In this document: positions 19,139-26,834 of the stretch, one piece after another
Layout: the number at the start of each line of letters is the position of its first letter
Numbering within the stretch: position 1 is the stretch's first letter
Source: an uncultured Alphaproteobacteria bacterium
GTDB taxonomy: Bacteria; Pseudomonadota; Alphaproteobacteria; Rs-D84
DNA: 64,000 bases
Assembly (NCBI GenBank): GCA_944390125.1
Contig: CALXOX010000001.1
Span: 332,990 to 396,989 of the forward strand
Direction of reading: 5' to 3'
Notes under the pieces: model-generated
What the model was told of the DNA's origin: nothing
What the model saw: only the letters and a program-made list of their open reading frames with translations
Databases searched by the model: none
Made by a program: the position numbers and the translations under genes

Positions 19139-19246
19139 ACATATGTCGTTGGATTTGAACCACAGAACAAATGTGGTTCAACCGCAGAAACTAGGCGGAC
19201 GACAAGACGCCGGTTTGCGCCAGCAAAAGTTTCAAGGTGACGAAGT
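19115..19246. mobile_element. Probable relic of an element integrated in tRNA-fMet
   Basis: About 130 bp lie between the two 33-bp repeats. The stretch holds a perfect 10-bp inverted repeat TTGAACCACA / TGTGGTTCAA with a 7-nt loop. The first arm is part of a 17-nt reverse-complement copy of the tRNA T-arm (19150-19166). There is no credible gene. It reads as a deletion remnant with both att sites kept, but a tandem tRNA-fragment duplication would also explain it. Confidence 0.45.
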
Positions 19247-19279
19247 AAATCCACACTCCGCAACCAGTTAAATAAAAAA
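19247..19279 (+). repeat. Direct repeat, right copy (att-like)
   Basis: Exact second copy of the 33-bp tRNA-fMet 3'-end sequence, followed directly by a GCCCC/GGGGC terminator that may be the original tRNA terminator. Confidence 0.65.
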
Positions 19280-19302
19280 GCCCCATTTCGGGGCTTTTTT
19301 TA
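19274..19302. terminator. Bidirectional intrinsic terminator
   Basis: AGCCCC-ATTTC-GGGGCT with flanking A- and T-tracts; it can also end the minus-strand lipoprotein gene. Confidence 0.8.
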
Positions 19303-19647
19303 TTCACAATCTGTACATCTTGTAAATTCACGTACAAAATCGCCATTTTTTAATATCAATTTATCATCATCAATGCTTGCAATTTCATATTCTTCTGTAA
19401 ATTCAATAACTTGATGATTTCCTATACTTTTGCCAGACAAAATAAGAGTATTATCTTTCACTTCCCATGCATAATACTGTAGTGTCGCCATATTTATTGA
19501 TTCTGCAACACCACCCTGCTCTAAACTAAAACCTTGCTTTATTTCTGGCATATTGGGCACAGGTTCTATCCATTTTCCTTCTATAGAATTTTTTTCACCG
19601 CAGGCAGCCAAAACTAACCCCAAACATACAACTAACAACTTTTTCAT
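19300..19647 (-). CDS. Small lipoprotein, lipocalin-like
   Basis: A 115-residue lipoprotein with KK after Met, a short hydrophobic core and the lipobox LAAC (Cys about residue 16). The mature part begins SIEGKWIEP and alternates strands (FSLEQGGVAESI, YAWEVKDNTLILSG, EEYEIASIDDDKLIL), the pattern of small lipocalin-like lipoproteins (GxW near the N-terminus). It ends with paired cysteines (TRCTDCE). Divergent from the ABC-F gene. Function unknown. Confidence 0.7.
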   Translation of the reverse strand: MKKLLVVCLGLVLAACGEKNSIEGKWIEPVPNMPEIKQGFSLEQGGVAESINMATLQYYAWEVKDNTLILSGKSIGNHQVIEFTEEYEIASIDDDKLILKNGDFVREFTRCTDCE

Positions 19648-19693
19648 TGTTTCTCCTTTTATTCACAATATTATTATACAATACATTTTAAAT

Positions 19694-21307
19694 ATGAAAG
19701 CAGTAAATTTATCTTTATCGTTCGGGACAAACGTCATTTATGACGCTGCTGAATTTAGTCTGTTACCACGTGATAAGGTTGGTATAGTCGGTGTAAATGG
19801 AGCCGGTAAAACTACATTATTCAAAATAATAACCGGCCAAATTATTCCAGACACGGGTTATATCGACACAAATAACGCTAATATAAGTTACTTGCCACAA
19901 CAAATAGAAATATCAGACCCTGAAATTACCGTCTGGAACTTTTTAATTACAGGACGTCCTATTGCAGAATTAGAAGACAAATTAAAAGTTTTATATGAAA
20001 AAATTGCAGATAATCCAGACGATCAAGATATAATGAATCAAATATCTGAAACTCAAGAAAGGTTGGAATATTATAATTATTATCACGCAGAAGATGAATT
20101 ACTTGAAATTATTGAAAATATGCAGATTGATTCTGAAATGTTAGATATGAAATTAAAGAATCTATCTGGCGGTCAAAAGTCTAAAGTTGCATTCGCTCGT
20201 CTTTTATATTCTATGTCTGGTATATTATTATTAGACGAACCAACAAATCACCTTGATATAAACACCAAAGATTGGGTATGTGAATATCTAAGAAAATATA
20301 AGGGTATGGTTTTAATAATCAGCCATGATATAGAATTCTTAAACAAGATTGTAAATAAAATATTATTTGTTGATAAAGTATCTCATAAAACAACCGTATT
20401 TGACGGTAATTATGATGATTATAAAAATAAAGCGGCTCAGTTAAAACACAGACGCGAAAAACAAATAGAAACAGAAGAAAGACAAATAAAAAATCTAAGT
20501 AGTTTTATAGAAAAGGCTCGTGCTGCAAGTCCTACAAATCATAGTATAAAGCGTGTCGGACATGTTCGTGAAAATCAGTTAAAAAAGATTTTAGAAAACA
20601 GAACATTACGAGAACAAACTTATAAAAAAATAAAGATAGATTTAACACCTTTAACAGAAGGTTCACGTCATCCGATATCAGTTGAAGATTTATGGTTCAG
20701 ATATCCAGGTGCCAAATTATTATATAGAAAATTATCTTTTTATATAACTGGTGGTGAAAGGTTTTTGATAGTTGGTGAAAATGGAACAGGAAAATCAACT
20801 TTATTAAAATTACTACTTGGTAAATTACCACCAGAACGCGGAACAATAACTATAAATCCTAAAACAGATATTGCATACTATGCGCAAGAATTAGAATTAT
20901 TAGATGAAGCCAAAACAGTTCTGGAAAATGTAGAAAATTCGGATTATACCGACCAACAACTAAGAACAATTTTAGCGAACTTTTTGTTTTTTGATATGGA
21001 TGTATTTAAGAAAGTATCGGTATTATCACCTGGTGAAAAGGCACGTGTTGCATTATGTAAAATGCTGTTAAAGCGTGCAAATATGTTAGTTTTAGACGAA
21101 CCTACAAATCATCTTGATCCAGAAACTCAGATGATAATAGGTGATAATTTCCGCGACTATAAAGGAACAATAATACTTGTCAGCCACAATCCAGAATTCG
21201 TAGAACAGATTGGTATTACCAGAATGCTTGTTCTGCCAAGTGGTCGAATAGAAGATTATTCTCACGAATTATTAGAATACTATTATAATAAGAATACAGA
21301 AGAATAA
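19694..21307 (+). CDS. ABC-F family ATPase
   Basis: A 537-residue soluble protein with two ABC domains and no membrane domain, the ABC-F layout; such proteins act on the ribosome (translation factors or antibiotic protection). Domain 1: Walker A GVNGAGKTT, signature LSGGQKSKVAFARLL, Walker B LLLDEPTNHLD. Linker at about 240-310 is long, basic and helical. Domain 2: GENGTGKST, signature LSPGEKARVALCKML and DEPTNHLD. I use the ATG at 19694; the frame can be extended upstream to 19553, but this would overlap the divergent lipoprotein gene and adds no homologous sequence. There is no Shine-Dalgarno, and a TATACAAT box lies just upstream, so the transcript may be near-leaderless. Length is close to YbiT/EttA types; subfamily not decided. 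Confidence 0.92.
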   Translation: MKAVNLSLSFGTNVIYDAAEFSLLPRDKVGIVGVNGAGKTTLFKIITGQIIPDTGYIDTNNANISYLPQQIEISDPEITVWNFLITGRPIAELEDKLKVLYEKIADNPDDQDIMNQISETQERLEYYNYYHAEDELLEIIENMQIDSEMLDMKLKNLSGGQKSKVAFARLLYSMSGILLLDEPTNHLDINTKDWVCEYLRKYKGMVLIISHDIEFLNKIVNKILFVDKVSHKTTVFDGNYDDYKNKAAQLKHRREKQIETEERQIKNLSSFIEKARAASPTNHSIKRVGHVRENQLKKILENRTLREQTYKKIKIDLTPLTEGSRHPISVEDLWFRYPGAKLLYRKLSFYITGGERFLIVGENGTGKSTLLKLLLGKLPPERGTITINPKTDIAYYAQELELLDEAKTVLENVENSDYTDQQLRTILANFLFFDMDVFKKVSVLSPGEKARVALCKMLLKRANMLVLDEPTNHLDPETQMIIGDNFRDYKGTIILVSHNPEFVEQIGITRMLVLPSGRIEDYSHELLEYYYNKNTEE

Positions 21308-21322
21308 TATTATCTAGTTTTT

Positions 21323-21943
21323 TTACTCAAAGCATTTTTTAAATGTTTCGCCTGTGTCTTGCTGGTCTATACGTTTATTACGAATTTCTTCAGCGGCTTT
21401 GATTTTTTGCTTTACTAATATTAAATCAGGATGTGCTTGTAATTCAGCATTTAATTCAGTTATTGCAGCATCTATATCTTCTTTATTTCGTACAAATATC
21501 GGTGTAATAGAATCTGCAGCATTATATATAGAATCCTGTAATTCTTTTTTATAATCATCTATTACAGACAAATAAGCCCGAATATGTTGATCTTCATGAG
21601 CCAAAACTGCATTATAAGAGCAAGTTTCTGGTTTATTTCTTATATCTATTTGAACCAAAAAATTACTATAACCCACAGTTGCATAAACAGATTTTAATGC
21701 AACGCAATAACCATCCTCTATATTTGTAATATCTGCAACAATATCGTAATTATCAACCATAGTTGCACTAACGTTCCCATGTAATAAATCCATAAAACGA
21801 AGCGGTTGAACTACTTCTTTTGTCCAGACAGGAACATCTAAAACTACCTTTGGTGTAAATTTATAAGGCAAGCAATCATCATAGGCAAATGCCGGCGATA
21901 TAAACAAAGCAGTTAAAAGCCAATAAACTTTTCTTAAAACCAT
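21323..21943 (-). CDS. Exported HExxH protein linked to virB4
   Basis: A 206-residue protein with a signal peptide (about 1-20, ending AFAYDD). The segment NAVLAHEDQHIRAYLSVIDDYKKEL at about 112-136 has an HExxH zinc-protease signature (HEDQH) on a helix. A cysteine pair (CLPYKF near the mature N-terminus, CSYNA) and the C-terminal CFE could form disulfides. It could be a periplasmic metallopeptidase of the DUF922 type, for example a peptidoglycan or secretion-system processing enzyme, but this is inferred. It begins 3 bp after virB4 and is probably cotranscribed with virB3-virB4, in the place where VirB5/VirB6 often lie. Confidence 0.65.
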   Translation of the reverse strand: MVLRKVYWLLTALFISPAFAYDDCLPYKFTPKVVLDVPVWTKEVVQPLRFMDLLHGNVSATMVDNYDIVADITNIEDGYCVALKSVYATVGYSNFLVQIDIRNKPETCSYNAVLAHEDQHIRAYLSVIDDYKKELQDSIYNAADSITPIFVRNKEDIDAAITELNAELQAHPDLILVKQKIKAAEEIRNKRIDQQDTGETFKKCFE

Positions 21944-21946
21944 CGT

Positions 21947-24364
21947 TTATAAATCGCCTGCCCCTTGCTTTTTCAGATACTCTGAAACAAAGTTATTACC
22001 ATATTGTGCATATAATTCTTCGGCTAATAACACAGAAGAACGCCCAGATTCAAACAAACGTAACAAATTACCCAAACCACCAAGTTCTGTATTCAATATT
22101 ACAGATTCCCCTGTAACAGGTCTGGATAACAATACCGCGCGTTTCAAATTAGGATATGCCTTGCCTTGAATAAATGCCATCTCCAAAGGATTTAAATTCC
22201 AATATTGATAGTCTGATGCGTCCGCTGCTGGATTACGGAAGAACAAAACAGTTTGTGCTTGTCCACGAACAACATCACCGATACCTAATTTATCTAAAAC
22301 ATTTGCACGCTGGAACGCGACCATGTATGCCTGACGATTTTTACGCCCTTCTTGTAATCCTGTAATAAAGTTGTCACGGAACATCTTGTTTTCTAACATA
22401 GGTGCTGTTTCGTCAATCATAATCAAAGACGGATTTCCACCAGATACAGTTATATTATTTATTCTATGCAATATGTATGAAATAACTGCCGGAGCCAAAG
22501 TTTCATCCTGTAAAATATCAGTAAAATCAAATGTTGTAAGTCTTGAATTCAAATCCAATGTATCTGCAGTTTCGTTAAACAAGTCGCCATACTGTAAAGG
22601 ATCAACCCATTTTTTCAAAGCAGGTCTCATCTTACCAGAAGAAGAGAAACAACTTTCCCACAGATTTTTTAATAATCTATCTTCTTCATGCAGATAATCA
22701 AAATTGACGGAAACAGCACGTGCAATTTCGTCAGCAGATGCCGCATCATTCTGTTCTGTTATCATCGCAAACCATCTGCGCAAGAAAGCACGATTAGCCG
22801 CCGTATCTGGCATTTTCAAAGGATTTAAATGTGTCTGGAAAGAATCTGCTTCTTTATTATTTTTATCCTTTCCGACCATTGTTACATATTTACCACCAAC
22901 AGATAGAGTAAATATTTCCGCACCTTTATTTCTATCAAAGAAGAATGCTTTTAATTTCTTATGACGTAAAGATTGTGCTATCAAGAAACTAAATAAAGTA
23001 GTTTTACCGCCACCAGTTGGACCAATTGTTAAAGTATGCGCAACAGCGGCAGGTTTATCAGAAACATGAAATTGGAACTGATATGGTGTTCCCTGTGCGG
23101 TTGGGAAAATAACCAAAGGTCCTGGGCCCCAATCGCAATTTGAAACACCGCGCGGTGTGCTGGACATTGGTATACTAACAGCGGCAGTTTTTGACAACAT
23201 CTTAAAACTGCGTGGGAAAACATCAAAGCCAGGTATTTGTGCAAACCAAGAAACTTTTGATGCAAAAGACTCTACAATTGGCGATACACCAAATGATGCT
23301 GCTATTTTATTAAATTCATCAATATACTTTTCTAGTTCTTCAATAGTTGCACCAAATATCAAGAATAAAGGATAGTAATTTACCAGACTCTGATTACCAG
23401 AAATATTTTCATCCATTGCAGATTCTGCCTCAGAAATCTGTTCAGTTGCAGACTGTTCTTTTTCATCTGCTGTTGCACGACGTTGACGTAAAGTTGCCTC
23501 TATATCAGCAGCTCCCATTATACGAAATGCGTTCATACAAATCATTTCTGTTTGAATTGTATAAACAGAATTAAAGAAATCTTCATCTAAGTAATCAGGC
23601 GAAATCTTAAAAGAAATTGCTGCTGCAAAAGATTGCCGCCCATCACCTATATAACGAATTACGCCATTATCCATGAAATCAACGTCATCAACAGTAACAA
23701 CGTCTGAAATATTTTGATCACAAACACTTGGTGCTGGTTTAGTTATAGGCGATAAAATACGTCCAAAGAACTTTGCCATATTATCTGTAGAATCGTTACG
23801 CAAAACTTGTGGACGATACGCAGCCAAAATAGACTCTAAATAATTCCCATACTGATTTAATTTGTCGCGCGCCCCTGCACCACCAACAGATAATACGATA
23901 TAATAATTGTTGGTAAAAATACGAAGTCCTTGCGATTTCCACTTATTGTAAATTTTCTGCAATACAGGCTGATCAAAATCATAATCTGTGTTTTCGCCGA
24001 CAGCATCGCGAACAGTATAAAAACGTAAAACAACATTTGGATCACGAATTTGATTAAATAATTGAGTTCTTAAATCTAAAAACTTTGCACGTTGTTCATC
24101 GTCTTGCATACTAGTTTGAACACCCGAAACACGATAAACCCTGATAATACTGCCATCAGTTAGTGTCATAGAATTATCAGTATAAACTGTTTTAAACGGT
24201 AAATACTGAGCATACTTGGCATATCCAAATTTAGGGAATATTTTTCGTGTCAAAGCAGGCAAGTACATCATCAAAATAATAAACAAGAACACAACGACCA
24301 TGACTAAAATAGTCGCTGTTAAAGGAAATTCACCACCTGCAAAATGTTCAAAAAATCCATTCAT
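21947..24364 (-). CDS. virB4: Type IV secretion ATPase VirB4
   Basis: Cytoplasmic/inner-membrane ATPase of a type IV secretion system. The 805-residue protein has an N-terminal membrane helix (about 14-38), the CagE/TrbE/VirB N-terminal domain (about 60-420), Walker A IGPTGGGKTTLFSFLIA near 447-463, Walker B SLIMIDETAPML near 645 and the downstream QEGRKNRQAYMVAFQ motif of the VirB4/TraC family. The N-terminal helix is not in classical Agrobacterium VirB4 but resembles the helix found in some conjugation proteins fused to or cooperating with VirB3. It follows virB3 by 2 bp. No relaxase, VirD4 or other virB genes are in the window. Confidence 0.93.
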   Translation of the reverse strand: MNGFFEHFAGGEFPLTATILVMVVVFLFIILMMYLPALTRKIFPKFGYAKYAQYLPFKTVYTDNSMTLTDGSIIRVYRVSGVQTSMQDDEQRAKFLDLRTQLFNQIRDPNVVLRFYTVRDAVGENTDYDFDQPVLQKIYNKWKSQGLRIFTNNYYIVLSVGGAGARDKLNQYGNYLESILAAYRPQVLRNDSTDNMAKFFGRILSPITKPAPSVCDQNISDVVTVDDVDFMDNGVIRYIGDGRQSFAAAISFKISPDYLDEDFFNSVYTIQTEMICMNAFRIMGAADIEATLRQRRATADEKEQSATEQISEAESAMDENISGNQSLVNYYPLFLIFGATIEELEKYIDEFNKIAASFGVSPIVESFASKVSWFAQIPGFDVFPRSFKMLSKTAAVSIPMSSTPRGVSNCDWGPGPLVIFPTAQGTPYQFQFHVSDKPAAVAHTLTIGPTGGGKTTLFSFLIAQSLRHKKLKAFFFDRNKGAEIFTLSVGGKYVTMVGKDKNNKEADSFQTHLNPLKMPDTAANRAFLRRWFAMITEQNDAASADEIARAVSVNFDYLHEEDRLLKNLWESCFSSSGKMRPALKKWVDPLQYGDLFNETADTLDLNSRLTTFDFTDILQDETLAPAVISYILHRINNITVSGGNPSLIMIDETAPMLENKMFRDNFITGLQEGRKNRQAYMVAFQRANVLDKLGIGDVVRGQAQTVLFFRNPAADASDYQYWNLNPLEMAFIQGKAYPNLKRAVLLSRPVTGESVILNTELGGLGNLLRLFESGRSSVLLAEELYAQYGNNFVSEYLKKQGAGDL

Positions 24365-24366
24365 TT

Positions 24367-24663
24367 CTACGCCGCCAACCTACCAGGTATTTTTTGTTTA
24401 AAAAGTTGAATTTTTGCCGAAATTATCTGCCCTAATTGTGGTTCTTTTTTTGAATAAAAAGCCAAAATCATATGAACAACACAAACCGATACCAAAAAAT
24501 ACAAAGGATCTACCCAAGAATCAGCACCGTACAAAACCAAACCTATAACAAAAAGTACAATAAAAACAATGAATTGTATTGCAAAATTGATTACTGCAAG
24601 CGAATAAGGCACGTAAAATATACGTGCTGGATTTGCCAATGCCTTCAGTACTTGCTGCTTCAT
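24367..24663 (-). CDS. virB3: VirB3-like type IV secretion protein
   Basis: A 98-residue inner-membrane protein that works with VirB4. After LKALANPARIFYVPYSLAVINF there are two adjacent hydrophobic segments (about 20-45 and 50-75), then a basic tail, as in VirB3/TrbD. I use the ATG at 24663, which follows GGGGGAG. The frame can be opened to a TTG at 24723, but that codon lies inside the -35 box of a good promoter (TTGTTG, 17 nt, TATAAT), so it cannot be the start. It is followed immediately by virB4. Confidence 0.85.
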   Translation of the reverse strand: MKQQVLKALANPARIFYVPYSLAVINFAIQFIVFIVLFVIGLVLYGADSWVDPLYFLVSVCVVHMILAFYSKKEPQLGQIISAKIQLFKQKIPGRLAA

Positions 24664-24694
24664 TTTTGGATTCAGCTCCCCCTCTGTTGCTAGA

Positions 24695-24723
24695 ATTATA
24701 ACAATTTCAACAGTTTTCAACAA
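24695..24723 (-). promoter_or_regulatory. virB3-virB4 promoter with operator-like repeats
   Basis: Minus strand TTGTTG, 17-nt spacer, TATAAT. The -35 and spacer contain TTTCAAC and TTTTCAAC (24705-24711, 24714-24721), members of the repeat family of the adjoining region, so a bound protein would block RNA polymerase. Confidence 0.6.
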
Positions 24724-24891
24724 GTATAAAAAGCATTTAACTAAAATTGTTAAAACTGTTAAAAACGCCTAGATATTTCAACTGTTTATTATTCCGACTA
24801 TTTTTCCAACAAATTTTACAAAATCCGCAGAAAACTAAGAAAAAAATGTTGAAAACTTGTTAAAAAAAAGTTAAAAACAGTTTTCAACAAT
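24705..24891. repeat. Phased GTTGAAAAC/GTTTTCAAC repeat region
   Basis: The 262 bp between virB3 and the bL36 gene has no gene. It contains repeated GTTnAAAAC-type words: TTTCAAC and TTTTCAAC (24705-24721), GTTAAAACT and GTTAAAAAC 9 nt apart (24749-24766), TTTCAACTG (24776-24784), and a run of 11-nt units GTTGAAAACTT, GTTAAAAAAAA, GTTAAAAACAG then inverted TTTTCAACAAT (24848-24891). TTAA-N7-TTAA, the CtrA half-site spacing, also occurs once. The spacing of 9-11 nt suggests protein binding on one DNA face. Confidence 0.5.
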
Positions 24892-24933
24892 ATAAACAGG
24901 GCCTACAAAAACAACAAATAAATAATATATTAT

Positions 24934-24961
24934 TTGATTTTTCACAAAAAGCGTTTATAAT
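24934..24961 (+). promoter_or_regulatory. Promoter of the bL36 gene
   Basis: TTGATT, 16-nt spacer, TATAAT; ATG 25 bp downstream with AAAGGA as ribosome binding site. Confidence 0.7.
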
Positions 24962-24985
24962 GGCCACACAACAAAGGATTTAGAG

Positions 24986-25120
24986 ATGAAATTTTTAAGT
25001 TCATTAAGAGCCTGGAAAAAACGTGGCAATGTAAAACAAATTCGCCGTGGTAAACAGGTAATATTGATTGACCCTAATAATCCTAAATTAAAGGCCAAAC
25101 AGGGTTTCAGAAAAAAATAA
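24986..25120 (+). CDS. rpmJ: Ribosomal protein bL36
   Basis: A 44-residue basic protein of the large ribosomal subunit. It reads MKFLSSLRAWKKRG ... QIRRGKQVILI ... NPKLKAKQGFRKK, aligning along its length with bL36, especially the alternative form (SLR-x-x-KxR, RRxG, NPxxKAxQG). The Cys/Cys/Cys/His zinc ligands of the zinc-containing form are all missing, so it is the zinc-independent (C-) type. It has its own promoter and is followed by a strong terminator, so it is a single-gene transcript. It is short enough to be missed by ordinary gene callers. Confidence 0.85.
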   Translation: MKFLSSLRAWKKRGNVKQIRRGKQVILIDPNNPKLKAKQGFRKK

Positions 25121-25135
25121 TCATCATATTTTGAT

Positions 25136-25160
25136 GGCCCCTTATAATGGGGTTTTTTTA
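25136..25160 (+). terminator. Terminator of rpmJ
   Basis: GGCCCC-TTATAAT-GGGG followed by seven T. Confidence 0.75.
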
Positions 25161-25174
25161 TTGGAGAATTTTTT

Positions 25175-26119
25175 ATGAAATCTAAAGAAATACTTTCTGT
25201 AATAGATAAATATATAAATCAGTACAAAGCAGAAGAAAATCCGAAATATGAAACTAAGTATCGTATACCATCCAGTGATGTTGCGATGTTAGGTCCGGAT
25301 TTTATTCGTGATGATAAATCACGTGTATTTTTTTGTTTTTATAGATTATCTCCAGAACAATATGATAATGGTGAGGCACAAAGTTTTGCAGATGCTTTCT
25401 TTATAAATGGTGATTCTTTAAAGGATGGTAAGATAAAGCTTGAGCTAAATATAAATATGCCTGTTCGTGTTGAAGGTAATGACGTTTTTGTTGATAGAAG
25501 TATGATGGCAGAACTTATCACACACGAATTGACACATGCATATCGCAAATCCAAGGAACTTGCTGCAGGTCATTATAAATCAGAATTTTCTTTACTGGAT
25601 TTTATAACCAGACGCAAAAAGGCGAACAAGAAATATAATATGAACGAAAGGACCAAGGCTTACATTCGTACTATGCCGAATCCAAATGCTGATAGCAACA
25701 TTTATGAAAAAATGAAATGGGTTGGTTATACACTTGTAGAAGATGAAATGTTTGCGAATCTTTCTGGTTCTGAATCTTTTCTGGCGTCTGGTGGAAAAAT
25801 AAAAGACAGTCGTGGAAAACAGCAAGTAGATATAATTAAAGAGTATTTAGATTTTATTGAAAAAAACGCTACGCCAGAAGACTGGCAAAAATGCATGAAT
25901 GAAATTTCATATATTTCTGCCCGTAAAAATGAATCTCCAGATAGATTTGGAAAGCGTTGGGTTTTGTATTATCGTGATAGAATATCAAAATTTTATGAAA
26001 AATTAGAACGATTAAAAGATAAATATTCTAACAATACAAAGACAGATAAGTTTAAAGTCGGTGCTTATAAGCTTGCCCAATCAAATAACAATAAAACACT
26101 TGGACGCGAACGAGATTAA
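25175..26119 (+). CDS. Putative HELTH zinc metalloprotease
   Basis: A 314-residue cytoplasmic-looking protein (no signal peptide, no membrane segment). MAELITHELTHAYRKSKELAAGHY at about 110-133 has the HExxH zinc motif on a helix preceded by a hydrophobic turn, as in zincin metallopeptidases; a later Glu (VEDEMFANLSG near 188) could be the third ligand. The C-terminal third is charged and helical. I do not recognise the family. It has a Shine-Dalgarno (TGGAGAA) and follows the rpmJ terminator; it converges on the SufD-like gene, overlapping its stop by 4 bp. Confidence 0.65.
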   Translation: MKSKEILSVIDKYINQYKAEENPKYETKYRIPSSDVAMLGPDFIRDDKSRVFFCFYRLSPEQYDNGEAQSFADAFFINGDSLKDGKIKLELNINMPVRVEGNDVFVDRSMMAELITHELTHAYRKSKELAAGHYKSEFSLLDFITRRKKANKKYNMNERTKAYIRTMPNPNADSNIYEKMKWVGYTLVEDEMFANLSGSESFLASGGKIKDSRGKQQVDIIKEYLDFIEKNATPEDWQKCMNEISYISARKNESPDRFGKRWVLYYRDRISKFYEKLERLKDKYSNNTKTDKFKVGAYKLAQSNNNKTLGRERD

Positions 26120-26796
26120 AATAACGAAAAGTCGTTTAAGAACGCTTCTTTTAAAGCATTATCAACTTCTGCACCTGTTAAACCAGCCTCACGCAGATAT
26201 TCTATTTGTGAGGCACTTGGTTGATAAATAGAAGCACTATGATCTGCGGTATTCGGTACTGCGTGTATTCTTTGCGCTGGCATAAATTCTATTCTGGCGG
26301 TTTTATCGGATAATGCGGAAAAAGCGATATCAGAATTTACACCTGTACAATTTTTATCAATTATTGCTGTACCAGATAATTTAGATATAGTGTTTTTATA
26401 TGCTAATAATTTAGTTTTTACTAAAATAGTTGAATCTGGTGCGGTATGTTCAGCGGTACAATTAAATTTTAAATTATCGTAATTTTGCAGCATTACATGT
26501 CCACGAAAATCGGATTTTTTACCGGCATTTTTGATAAAAATGTTTAAAAAAGCCGGCTTTTTATTTTTTACATTTACACTCAGAAATATAGGCTGATTAT
26601 CAACTGAGATATTTATATCCAGATTACAATTATCTTTTATTTCGCCGACGTATATAATATGAACGGGTTTGTCATATTTTTTGTTAAATTCAACATTTTC
26701 AATGGTTGATAAATCTGGGCAAAAAACGCCATCGCGGTAAACAATAGTTTCCGCTGGAAAGGTTTTTATATTGAATTCGTCCCACATGTATGACAT
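26116..26796 (-). CDS. Short SufD/SufB-family protein
   Basis: A 226-residue protein matching the C-terminal half of SufD/SufB, which scaffold iron-sulfur cluster assembly as a beta-helix. The beta-rich middle (PVHIIYVGEI, IDINISVDN, AFLNIFIKNAG, VLVKTKLLAYKN) is followed by the signature end: NTADHSASIYQPSASQIEYLREAGLTGAEVDNALKEAFLNDF. SufD is normally about 400 residues, so the N-terminal helical half is absent. No sufB, sufC or sufS is nearby. Whether it works as an authentic SufD or is a degraded copy is open, but the frame is intact. The promoter predicts a leader of only a few bases. Confidence 0.75.
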   Translation of the reverse strand: MSYMWDEFNIKTFPAETIVYRDGVFCPDLSTIENVEFNKKYDKPVHIIYVGEIKDNCNLDINISVDNQPIFLSVNVKNKKPAFLNIFIKNAGKKSDFRGHVMLQNYDNLKFNCTAEHTAPDSTILVKTKLLAYKNTISKLSGTAIIDKNCTGVNSDIAFSALSDKTARIEFMPAQRIHAVPNTADHSASIYQPSASQIEYLREAGLTGAEVDNALKEAFLNDFSLF

Positions 26797-26805
26797 ATTA
26801 TCAGC

Positions 26806-26834
26806 ATTATAAAGGAAATAAAAATGGGATTCAA
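26806..26834 (-). promoter_or_regulatory. Promoter of the SufD-like gene, inside the ychF start
   Basis: Minus strand TTGAAT, 17-nt spacer, TATAAT. The -35 lies in the first codons of divergent ychF, and the -10 ends 9 bp before the first ATG, so the mRNA would be leaderless, or have about 12 nt if the second ATG (26787) is used. Confidence 0.55.

Noticed and set aside
19553-19693. N-terminal extension of the ABC-F gene
   Set aside because: It overlaps the divergent lipoprotein gene, has no homologous content and would precede the promoter-like TATACAAT box.
24721-24723. TTG start for virB3
   Set aside because: The codon is part of the -35 box of the gene's own promoter; the ATG at 24663 follows a GGGGGAG site.
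24700-24960. Chromosomal replication origin
   Set aside because: The region is AT-rich and repeat-bearing, but I find no DnaA boxes (TTATCCACA-like) and no origin-linked genes, so I leave it as a repeat/operator region.
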